From CAZFBR01 sp035353495 [NCBI: uncultured bacterium] (GTDB lineage: Bacteria > DAOPZR01): DNA of 6,649 bases. The position numbers were made by a program, and so were the translations under genes. Where the stretch lies: NCBI GenBank assembly GCA_964517215.1, contig CAZFBR010000195.1, positions 1-6,649 of the forward strand. Direction: 5' to 3'. Each line of letters begins with the position of its first letter. Position 1 is the first letter of the stretch. Below are positions 1 through 4,538 of this stretch, piece after piece. The notes beneath the pieces were generated by a model. It did not search any database. It was given only the letters and a program-made list of their open reading frames with translations, and was not told the DNA's origin.

Positions 1-1
1 A

Positions 2-58
2 GGATTCGAAGCACAGAGACCGCTACTGCTTTTCAACATCGACAGGGACAACGCCTAA
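2..58 (+). CDS. possible 3' end of an upstream gene (partial)
   Basis: Reading from base 2 gives an open frame of 18 codons ending in TAA at 56-58, one base before the ATG of the next gene. The peptide (GFEAQRPLLLFNIDRDNA) has a plausible hydrophobic and charged pattern for a protein C-terminus. The stretch is too short to identify. The next gene's frame is also open to the left edge, so that gene could extend upstream instead and this frame would then be chance. The tight stop/start spacing slightly favours a gene end here. Confidence 0.25.
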   Translation, partial: GFEAQRPLLLFNIDRDNA

Positions 59-59
59 A

Positions 60-743
60 ATGGCATCAGGATATATTATCGTTAAACGGTTCGATGTTCT
101 TTACGATGCCGCTTTGCGGGGCGGCAGGTACAACGATAATCCTAAAAACACCAGTCCGATTTATAGAATACCTCACAGAAATCGACCTGTACCACCTCAA
201 GGCATGCCTAAATATCGTGGCATAGACCGTGAACCTTTACGAGCACTTTTGTTTGAAGAAGCTCGTATTTTCACCGAAGCTGGAACTCCTTCTGAAGCTA
301 ATGCGGCGACGAACTTGCTGAACAAGATTGAATTAACGAACAATCGGGAAGATGGATGGGTTACAACTTCAGAGGAAATACTGGCCGTTTGGGATGCGTT
401 AGAAGATATGCAGGCTGATTATGAAATTGTATTCGCCAAAGAATTCAAGGACGGAACGGAGTCGCCCTCAATTGCGCAGTTTCTTGGCTGCGATGCTGCA
501 TATTTTGTGTCCGACCATTTTAGCTGCATATGTGATGCCTTATTTATTCCTCGATGGCACGGTACAGACCCCGAAGGCATCTTGTTCAAGGATTACTTTT
601 GCAGACTAAACAGAAATGGCTTGTTTAATTCTAACGAAGAAACATTGGAATATTTGCGATACTACCTGAGTTTTGACTGGACTGAAAAAGCTGATAATTT
701 CACGAGCATCGAAGTATATTCAGTCGAGGCGGCAAATATCTGA
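60..743 (+). CDS. hypothetical protein with a PRWHGTDPEG motif
   Basis: A 227-residue soluble protein with no signal peptide and no membrane helix. The N-terminal ~50 residues are basic and proline-rich (RIPHRNRPVPPQG). The middle is helical and acidic. The C-terminal third has aromatic and cysteine residues followed by FIPRWHGTDPEGILF (about residues 162-176), then a stretch ending in LSFDWTE. That block looks like the conserved core of a family of small bacterial unknowns, some near toxin/immunity loci. This is recollection only, and I assign no function. ATG 60 has only a weak, distant Shine-Dalgarno (AGGGA, 44-48). The frame is open to base 3, so a longer or truncated form is possible. 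The gene is more AT-rich than the genes after 3850, which fits acquisition by transfer. Repeat copy 1 follows 17 bases after the stop. Confidence 0.75.
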   Translation: MASGYIIVKRFDVLYDAALRGGRYNDNPKNTSPIYRIPHRNRPVPPQGMPKYRGIDREPLRALLFEEARIFTEAGTPSEANAATNLLNKIELTNNREDGWVTTSEEILAVWDALEDMQADYEIVFAKEFKDGTESPSIAQFLGCDAAYFVSDHFSCICDALFIPRWHGTDPEGILFKDYFCRLNRNGLFNSNEETLEYLRYYLSFDWTEKADNFTSIEVYSVEAANI

Positions 744-760
744 TATGCGAAACCGCCTAT

Positions 761-813
761 CTTCGCGCGGCAGCGGGCGCAAAAACAACAGCGCCCGCTG
801 CGCGCTAATCGTT
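761..813 (+). repeat. palindromic intergenic repeat, copy 1
   Basis: Layout: outer left arm CTTCGCGCG, stem GCAGCGGGCGC (770-780), 10-base loop (781-790), stem GCGCCCGCTGC (791-801), then a conserved tail GCGCTAATCGTT (802-813). The 11-bp stem is perfect and extends about 4 bp more past one bulged G. It aligns without gaps to copy 2 (2161-2213) over 53 bases. It starts 17 bases after the stop at 743. Sequence beyond the tail is not shared between copies, so the tail looks like a real boundary. There is no T-run, so it is not a typical intrinsic terminator. Confidence 0.8.
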
Positions 814-847
814 GACCAGTATAAATGAGCATGAATGAATATGCATC

Positions 848-853
848 AGGAGA
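848..853 (+). promoter_or_regulatory. ribosome binding site favouring a TTG start at 861
   Basis: AGGAGA lies 7 bases before TTG 861, which is codon 13 of the frame opened by ATG 825. ATG 825 and ATG 831 have no purine-rich site at a suitable distance. A TATAAA at 820-825 overlaps the first ATG and could be a -10 element, although no good -35 is visible. If it is used, transcription would begin near 832 and exclude the ATG starts. Confidence 0.55.
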
Positions 854-860
854 TAAGAAT

Positions 861-2132
861 TTGAATTCTGTGAGGTCAAAATATCCCGTAGTCGTGACGT
901 GGTTGCTCCTGACAACTGTTCAGGCTTTGCTGGCAGGTCCGGCAGTCGGCGAACCCGGGATCCGTGGCTTGGCTGATGAGCGCGCTGCATATACGACTGT
1001 AGTACTTTCACAAGAGACTGATGGTGAAACCTATGCGATGTCGGCTATGTGTGAATATTTGCGACTGCGTGGCTATCAGTTGGAGGATATCGGGATATTG
1101 CCATACGACAGCGGCGTGACAATGACCACATTCAATCTAACCCGCGGCCATCATGAAGCACTGTCAACCGTCGAAATGTACGAATTTCCCAGCGCAGAAA
1201 CAGCCCGGTCCTTTGACGTTGTGAACTCCAATTTCGCGAAGGAAATGGTTGACTGCCCGACCCGCGAAGAGTGGAACGCCTATATTCGCGAATACTGTAC
1301 TGCCTACCGGCGAAACAATCTGGCGATGTTGATGTTCCGGCATATGCACTATCATGGTCGTGCGCCGGCCCATGTGCGTGACGCCACGCAAGATGAAGAT
1401 GAATTTGTGCGTGACTTCACACACCGGTTCACCATGCGGCGGCTGGCCGACCTGCAGCGGCAGGCAGCAGAATACAACCAGGCGATGAATCTTGTCACCG
1501 ATGGCGATATGAGCCAAATTGAGGAAGGGGTCGGTCGACTGGCAATGATAGACCCGCAGGAATTGCATACCGAGGGCGTATTTGCCGCCCTGCAGAATGC
1601 CACCGACCGCATTGACGGTCATGTCCGCCATCTCGAAGCCGACGTAAAGCGCGATGTGCACGACCGAATGGTCGAGTTCGCCGGCTTGGAACAAGTGCCG
1701 TGGTTGTTGGCGCAAGGACAGTATCAGCGGGTTGCGGAAGTTGGCGACAGCACGGCCCTGATGACATTGCTGGCGATAACGGACAGTGCCGTGGCGCACG
1801 GTGACACGCCGATACCGGTCCTGCGCGCGACCATCGACCTGCTGTATCGGCTTCAACCGCAGCCCTCGCCAACTGCCGCTGCTGACGCTGCTGATATCAC
1901 GCGCTGTCTCGACGATGAATTACGCGACGGACAGCTGGCCGCGCTCTGGCAACGTCACTATGCAGGCATCGACCGTTACGAAATTCACGGCCTGCACACC
2001 ATCGGGAATTATGCGGGAGCACGAGTGATCTTTCCCGGGAGCGGGCTGTCCGGTGGTTCCGTAGTTGTCTATCTGCAGCGAATCGAAGGATGCTGGCGCA
2101 TGGTTGCCATCGGCAGCTGCATCATATCGTAG
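861..2132 (+). CDS. putative exported protein of unknown function
   Basis: From TTG 861 the product is 423 residues; from ATG 825 it is 435. The TTG start gives a textbook Sec signal peptide: basic MNSVRSK, a hydrophobic core (residues 9-26, VVVTWLLLTTVQALLAG) and a plausible cleavage after AVG at residue 30. The mature protein has six cysteines, compatible with periplasmic disulphides. It has a charged helical middle (about residues 180-270) with many His, Asp and Glu, including MFRHMHYHGR. The C-terminus is glycine-rich and beta-like, ending VVVYLQRIEGCWRMVAIGSCIIS, the style of a small barrel or NTF2-like fold. I recognise no family. Spacing to neighbours suggests a single-gene unit between repeat copies 1 and 2. 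Composition is intermediate between the AT-richer first gene and the GC-rich ATPase block. The CDS is secure; the start is the main doubt. Confidence 0.75.
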   Translation: MNSVRSKYPVVVTWLLLTTVQALLAGPAVGEPGIRGLADERAAYTTVVLSQETDGETYAMSAMCEYLRLRGYQLEDIGILPYDSGVTMTTFNLTRGHHEALSTVEMYEFPSAETARSFDVVNSNFAKEMVDCPTREEWNAYIREYCTAYRRNNLAMLMFRHMHYHGRAPAHVRDATQDEDEFVRDFTHRFTMRRLADLQRQAAEYNQAMNLVTDGDMSQIEEGVGRLAMIDPQELHTEGVFAALQNATDRIDGHVRHLEADVKRDVHDRMVEFAGLEQVPWLLAQGQYQRVAEVGDSTALMTLLAITDSAVAHGDTPIPVLRATIDLLYRLQPQPSPTAAADAADITRCLDDELRDGQLAALWQRHYAGIDRYEIHGLHTIGNYAGARVIFPGSGLSGGSVVVYLQRIEGCWRMVAIGSCIIS

Positions 2133-2160
2133 CAAGCAGAATGTGGATAAGGGCAGGCAG

Positions 2161-2213
2161 CTTCACGCCGCTGCGGGCGCCGGCAAAGCAGCGCCCGCCG
2201 AACGCTCATCGCT
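2161..2213 (+). repeat. palindromic intergenic repeat, copy 2
   Basis: Begins 28 bases after the stop at 2132. The inner stem GCGGGCGC (2173-2180) pairs with GCGCCCGC (2191-2198) around a 10-base loop, the same loop length as copy 1. The ungapped alignment with copy 1 is strong in both stem arms and in the tail (ACGCTCATCGCT) and weak in the loop. The outer stem is less well paired than in copy 1. Confidence 0.75.
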
Positions 2214-2270
2214 CGCAGAGAATACCAGATCAGATATGAACCGTTGCGGATTGACGAATGACGGCATACG

Positions 2271-2299
2271 TTGCTCTATGTCGGGCGTTGTGGTAGTAT
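2271..2299 (+). promoter_or_regulatory. candidate sigma-70 promoter (extended -10) for the toxin-antitoxin pair
   Basis: TTGCTC (2271-2276), a 17-base spacer, then TAGTAT (2294-2299) preceded by TGG, which makes an extended -10. Transcription would start near 2306, about 40 bases before the antitoxin ATG. Each hexamer matches consensus only in part. I saw no clear operator palindrome over it, although antitoxin or complex autorepression would be usual for such modules. Confidence 0.4.
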
Positions 2300-2332
2300 G
2301 CGGTTGCCGCGATATTTGATCGTACCTCGACA

Positions 2333-2340
2333 GGGGAGGA
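2333..2340 (+). promoter_or_regulatory. strong ribosome binding site of the antitoxin gene
   Basis: GGGGAGGA lies 5 bases before ATG 2346. This selects 2346 over the in-frame upstream ATG at 2271, which falls inside the candidate promoter. Confidence 0.7.
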
Positions 2341-2345
2341 TATTC

Positions 2346-2576
2346 ATGGGAACAACGGCAAAAAAGATCATGGCGGAAGCAATGGGACTACCGCCGGAAT
2401 TGCGCGCGTTCGTGGCGCAAAAACTGATCGAAAGCCTTGATGCGTCTGCCGCTCCCCCTTTGTCGGCACAATGGAAAAAGGAAGTCCAGCGGCGTTGTGC
2501 CGAAATGGATCGCGGCGCGGCAAAGCTCCGCTCCGCAGATGCCGTATTTGTCAAGGCGTATGCATCCCTCACATGA
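2346..2576 (+). CDS. putative addiction module antitoxin, TIGR02574 type
   Basis: A 76-residue protein read from ATG 2346. It matches the pattern of the putative addiction-module component family (TIGR02574/PF09720): a short helical N-terminus, then LPPELRAFVAQKLIESLD, where family members typically have leucine- and charge-rich helices, then a linker with PPLS and a W-K-E-x-x-x-R helix (AQWKKEVQRRCAEMD). In this family the small protein is the labile antitoxin that neutralises a RelE/ParE-type partner and often represses its own operon. Its stop overlaps the toxin start by four bases (ATGA, 2573-2576), so translation is probably coupled. No DNA-binding domain is obvious by eye. The family call rests on motif recall plus the partner gene. 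Confidence 0.8.
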   Translation: MGTTAKKIMAEAMGLPPELRAFVAQKLIESLDASAAPPLSAQWKKEVQRRCAEMDRGAAKLRSADAVFVKAYASLT

Positions 2577-2863
2577 GCGCGGTCAGGTTTCATCCGGCTG
2601 CCGCAGCTGAATTGACGGCAGCCGCCCGATATTACGAAGGGCAGCAAACCGGCCTCGGCAAACGTTTTCTGATGTCAGTGCAAGACGCAGTCAATCGCAT
2701 TGTAGCGAATCCCGGCTTATATCAAATCGTCGAACCCAATGTCCGTCGTTGCCTCACCAGGACCTTTCCTTTTGGTGTTCTCTTTCGCAGACGACCGGGC
2801 AAGATTGTCATCATAGCAGTCATGCATCTGCATCGCGATCCAGGTTATTGGAAAAACAGATAA
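2573..2863 (+). CDS. RelE/ParE-family toxin
   Basis: A 96-residue basic protein starting at ATG 2573 inside the antitoxin stop. It shows the RelE/ParE plan (PF05016): an N-terminal strand VRFHPAAAAEL, a long helical hairpin with ARYYEGQQTGLGKRFLMSVQDAVNRI, a strand region PFGVLFRRR, and a C-terminal strand and tail IIAVMHLHRDPGYWKNR, close to the usual H-x-R-x-P-x-x-W ending. Such toxins either cleave mRNA at the ribosome (RelE) or poison DNA gyrase (ParE); the sequence does not decide which by eye. The size is normal and there is no sign of inactivation. An upstream in-frame extension to 2471 exists but lies inside the antitoxin gene and is not needed. Repeat copy 3 starts about 10 bases after the stop. 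Confidence 0.88.
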   Translation: MSAVRFHPAAAAELTAAARYYEGQQTGLGKRFLMSVQDAVNRIVANPGLYQIVEPNVRRCLTRTFPFGVLFRRRPGKIVIIAVMHLHRDPGYWKNR

Positions 2864-2872
2864 CCTGTTTTT

Positions 2873-2920
2873 TTCGTCGCAGCGGGCGCAAGTGGCAGCG
2901 CCCGCTGTGCACTAATTGTC
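2873..2920 (+). repeat. palindromic intergenic repeat, copy 3
   Basis: Stem CAGCGGGCGC (2880-2889) pairs perfectly with GCGCCCGCTG (2898-2907) around an 8-base loop, two bases shorter than copies 1 and 2. The tail GCACTAATTGTC (2909-2920) matches copy 1's tail GCGCTAATCGTT at 9 of 12 positions. A run of seven T (2868-2874) lies on the 5' side of the stem, which could help termination of minus-strand transcripts but not plus-strand ones. The copy lies about 30 bases before the next start. Confidence 0.78.
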
Positions 2921-2949
2921 AGGCCAAAAGATAAGGATGGAATATTGAT

Positions 2950-3672
2950 ATGGAACATAGCATTCTGAATGGCGGTCGCGTTATCGTTATTTGCGCGATG
3001 ACACTGTGGCTGCTTTTTCGGGTCAGAAAACTGCACTCACAATTCGGAATTATCAATGCAGTTTATTGCCTGGGAATTATACTGGTGATTCTTTGCGCCG
3101 CAGCTATCCTTATCGGACCGATGAACCTTGAAAACATATACCACGATATTAAGCATCCGCCAGAACCCGAACAGATCGAATCCAGTCCAATGCGGGAGCT
3201 GCTGGCCGGAGAAACGACACTGTTACTTGATAATCGAGGTTGTGGTTATATTCCCGGGGATATCGTGATTATCAATGGCGATACCAGCCAAATTCGTCCG
3301 GGGGATTGTATATTATTCGACTGGAATGAGGCATTGAGTTCCGGCCGACTTGGTGCGTGTCTCGGAGGGTATGGCCCTCGCTACACTATAGTTAAAATTG
3401 TCAATATTCCGGGAGATACTCTTGCCATATCCTTGCCTGCTTATGATGGAGTGGGCGCTCGAGTATTCAGGTTAGGCGGCCCGGGGTGGACCGGAACAAA
3501 CAATTCGGAATGCTATACATTGGCTGCAAATGAGTTTGTTATTGAGGACAGCTACTATTCGGTTACTCCCGGGGTGATCCTAATCACAGATGCGCTGATT
3601 CATGCAAAAATCGTGATGAAAATTGGCCACGATGCAGCAGCAGCAAGAGAATTCAGCGATCTCACCTATTAG
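2950..3672 (+). CDS. membrane protein with a degenerate S26 signal peptidase-like domain
   Basis: A 240-residue protein. AAGGATGG (2933-2940) lies 9 bases before ATG 2950. Two membrane helices are clear at residues 9-26 and about 34-56, followed by an external domain, the layout of bacterial type I signal peptidase. The domain carries GDIVIING, then RPGDCILFDW (like LepB box C, RGDIVVF), then TIVKIVNIPGDTL (like box D, K-R-x-x-G-L-P-G-D), and near the end an ANEFVIEDS stretch and HAKIVMKIG, resembling the last strands. The expected SGSMxPT catalytic serine box is absent: the aligned place reads DNRGCGYIPGD, and the only faint alternative is SSPMREL further upstream. The box D lysine is shifted by one residue. 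It may be inactive, act in sorting or pilus-type processing, or only share the fold. Composition is AT-richer than the genes after 3850. I infer the fold with moderate confidence and do not infer activity. Confidence 0.72.
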   Translation: MEHSILNGGRVIVICAMTLWLLFRVRKLHSQFGIINAVYCLGIILVILCAAAILIGPMNLENIYHDIKHPPEPEQIESSPMRELLAGETTLLLDNRGCGYIPGDIVIINGDTSQIRPGDCILFDWNEALSSGRLGACLGGYGPRYTIVKIVNIPGDTLAISLPAYDGVGARVFRLGGPGWTGTNNSECYTLAANEFVIEDSYYSVTPGVILITDALIHAKIVMKIGHDAAAAREFSDLTY

Positions 3673-3707
3673 GGCGAGATTTCCGTGAAGCACAGAAATC
3701 ATCGCCC
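3672..3707 (+). other. strong hairpin directly after the stop codon
   Basis: GGGCGAGATTTC (3672-3683) pairs with GAAATC and TCGCCC (3695-3700, 3702-3707) with one bulged A at 3701 and an 11-base loop. It begins at the last base of the stop codon. No T-run follows, so it may stabilise the mRNA 3' end or act with the structured bases up to the terminator at 3799-3821. Confidence 0.6.
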
Positions 3708-3709
3708 AG

Positions 3710-3760
3710 CTTCGCGCCGCTGCGGGCGCACAAAGTAATGCCAGCCGGGCGCTACTCGTT
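3710..3760 (+). repeat. palindromic intergenic repeat, copy 4 (degenerate)
   Basis: The left half, CTTCGCGCCGCTGCGGGCGC (3710-3729), is nearly identical to copy 2's. The tail GCGCTACTCGTT (3749-3760) differs from copy 1's tail at one base of 12. The right stem arm (3740-3748) has diverged, so pairing is now imperfect with bulges. It lies about 40 bases after the stop of the signal peptidase-like gene, separated from it by the 3672-3707 hairpin. This is the last copy seen; none occurs in the GC-rich block. Confidence 0.65.
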
Positions 3761-3798
3761 CAACGGCAGTAAGCTGCCCAAAGCGACGAGCTGACCGG

Positions 3799-3821
3799 CC
3801 GGGCATTTTCGCTCGGTTTTT
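3799..3821 (+). terminator. candidate intrinsic terminator closing the left block
   Basis: CCGGGC (3799-3804), loop ATTTTC, GCTCGG (3811-3816; six pairs including one G-U), then TTTTT (3817-3821). The stem is short but GC-rich and is followed directly by T residues. A small hairpin, GGCAG-TAAG-CTGCC (3765-3778), lies just upstream. The position between the last left-block gene and the strong promoter at 3854 makes biological sense. Confidence 0.55.
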
Positions 3822-3853
3822 GCGGGCGGCGGTCTCAGCAGAATAATAATCCA

Positions 3854-3881
3854 TTGACTTTAGCCAAAGTTGGGGTATAAT
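3854..3881 (+). promoter_or_regulatory. near-consensus sigma-70 promoter of the right-hand operon
   Basis: TTGACT (3854-3859), a 16-base spacer and a perfect TATAAT (3876-3881), in a locally AT-rich pocket of otherwise GC-rich DNA. Predicted transcription start is about 3888. It probably drives the small membrane protein, phasin-like, UbiB-like and ATPase genes. A promoter this close to consensus suggests strong expression unless a repressor acts; no clear operator was seen. Confidence 0.75.
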
Positions 3882-3893
3882 TGTATTGACCCC

Positions 3894-3916
3894 GCCGGCT
3901 GGTCTCGCCAGTTGGC
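3894..3916 (+). promoter_or_regulatory. hairpin in the 5' leader
   Basis: GCCGGCTGG (3894-3902) pairs with CCAGTTGGC (3908-3916) around loop TCTCG: nine pairs, two of them G-U. It sits just after the predicted transcription start and 15 bases before the first ribosome binding site, so it could protect the mRNA 5' end or modulate translation. No known riboswitch class was recognised. Confidence 0.4.
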
Positions 3917-3931
3917 TGGTATATGCATGGT

Positions 3932-3938
3932 GGAGGTG
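3932..3938 (+). promoter_or_regulatory. ribosome binding site of the small membrane protein gene
   Basis: GGAGGTG lies 5 bases before ATG 3944. This fixes 3944 as the start rather than the in-frame ATG at 3923, which is upstream of this site. Confidence 0.7.
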
Positions 3939-3943
3939 TCACG

Positions 3944-4195
3944 ATGAGAACCACACTTATCGTCACCGTCCTTGCTGGTGCTCTGCTCTCCGTTACCGCT
4001 GATCTTATCGGGTTGGGTGATGGCATGGCGTTTGGCCGCCTGCAGCTTGCCGGCACCGCCGGCGGTTTGCTGCTCGCCGCGGCCATGCCCTGGCTGCGCC
4101 TGCACCGTCGGCGGGTCACTCCGTCACTGGCCGAAGGCAGCAAACTGGACCGGCGCCATCAGCTTGACCGCCGGCATCATGCGTGGAATCAATGA
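3944..4195 (+). CDS. small two-helix membrane protein, unknown
   Basis: An 83-residue protein and the first gene of the right-hand operon. Residues 4-23 (TLIVTVLAGALLSVTADLIG) and about 34-52 (QLAGTAGGLLLAAAMPWLR) form two likely membrane helices joined by a short glycine-rich loop, a hairpin topology. The tail is strongly basic (RLHRRR) and ends in a tandem LDRRHQLDRRHH, encoded by an imperfect 18-bp direct repeat (about 4145-4180). By the positive-inside rule the tail should be cytoplasmic. I do not recognise the family. The N-ATPase operon's own small membrane proteins (AtpQ, AtpR) lie downstream of atpD in known operons, so this is probably not one of them. Ribosome binding site, hydrophobic pattern and operon position support a real gene. 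Confidence 0.68.
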   Translation: MRTTLIVTVLAGALLSVTADLIGLGDGMAFGRLQLAGTAGGLLLAAAMPWLRLHRRRVTPSLAEGSKLDRRHQLDRRHHAWNQ

Positions 4196-4211
4196 GCCGG
4201 CAGCGGCCGGC
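4196..4211 (+). other. intercistronic hairpin
   Basis: GCCGGC (4196-4201), loop AGCG, GCCGGC (4206-4211), immediately after the stop of the small membrane protein gene and about 20 bases before the next ribosome binding site. With no T-run it is more likely an mRNA stability or processing element than a terminator. It could also be chance in GC-rich DNA. Confidence 0.3.
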
Positions 4212-4233
4212 CACCATCCGGCATCACACGAAA

Positions 4234-4241
4234 GGGAGGTG
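4234..4241 (+). promoter_or_regulatory. ribosome binding site of the phasin-like gene
   Basis: GGGAGGTG lies 6 bases before ATG 4248 and decides the start; an open frame continues upstream to 3972 across the previous gene but is not used. ATG 4251 is an adjacent alternative. Confidence 0.75.
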
Positions 4242-4247
4242 TTTCGT

Positions 4248-4538
4248 ATGATGGACATGCTGAAGAAGGCGGTGCTGGCCAGTATCGGCGCGGTATCACT
4301 CACGCACAAGAAGGTTGAGGAAGTGGTGGGCGAACTCGTTAAGCGGGGTGAATTGACCGAAGATCAGGGGCGGAAGATCGTGCAGAACCTGGTCGACGAG
4401 GGCGAGAAGCAGAAAGACGACATTGCCCGCCGGGTCAGCGAGGCGGTGGCGGAAGCGCTCAGCAAGATGGATGTCGCGCGAAAAAGCGAACTGGCCGCGC
4501 TCGAACGAAGGGTGGAAAAACTCGAGCAAAGCAAATGA
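4248..4538 (+). CDS. phasin-like coiled-coil protein
   Basis: A 96-residue charged, all-helical protein: LKKAVLASIGAVSLTHKKVEEVV (residues 4-26), then LVKRGELTEDQGRKIVQNLVDEGEKQKDDIARRV, and a C-terminal heptad coiled coil ELAALERRVEKLEQ (about 81-94). This pattern of an A/G-rich amphipathic start, GELTxxxG and a terminal coiled coil matches small proteins annotated as phasin family or polyhydroxyalkanoate-granule-associated. Many of these occur in species without polymer granules, and their role is unclear. They may oligomerise or lie on membrane or granule surfaces. No PHA gene is in the window, so the phasin name is a family label rather than a function. Its stop overlaps the UbiB-like start by four bases (ATGA, 4535-4538), implying coupled translation. 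Confidence 0.75.
   Translation: MMDMLKKAVLASIGAVSLTHKKVEEVVGELVKRGELTEDQGRKIVQNLVDEGEKQKDDIARRVSEAVAEALSKMDVARKSELAALERRVEKLEQSK

Noticed and set aside
812-842. TTGACC plus a downstream AT-rich hexamer as a promoter for the exported-protein gene
   Set aside because: The nearest acceptable -10 (GAATAT, 837-842) has a 19-base spacer and would place the start beside the ribosome binding site; TATAAA at 820 is too close to TTGACC. The evidence is too weak to list it as a feature.
1164-1856. A 230-codon open frame on the minus strand
   Set aside because: Antisense to the exported-protein gene, with no ribosome binding site. The plus-strand frame has a signal peptide and sensible spacing.
2142-2150. 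Perfect DnaA box (TGTGGATAA)
   Set aside because: A single copy with no cluster, no AT-rich unwinding region and no replication gene nearby. One chance 9-mer match in a window of this size is not rare.
2065-2319. An 84-codon plus-strand frame spanning the end of the exported-protein gene and repeat copy 2
   Set aside because: It starts inside another gene, crosses the repeat and the promoter, and has no ribosome binding site.
761-2920. Treating repeat copies 1-3 as ordinary intrinsic terminators
   Set aside because: None has a T-run on the 3' side of the stem, and non-palindromic flanks are conserved between copies, which terminator function would not require.
761-3760. Calling the four palindromes canonical attC sites
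   Set aside because: No paired GTTRRRY/RYYYAAC core sites flank the stems, and copies 2 and 3 lack GTT in the tail. Kept only as a hypothesis in the findings.
761-3760. CRISPR array
   Set aside because: Repeats are separated by whole genes rather than short uniform spacers, and the units are diverged from each other.
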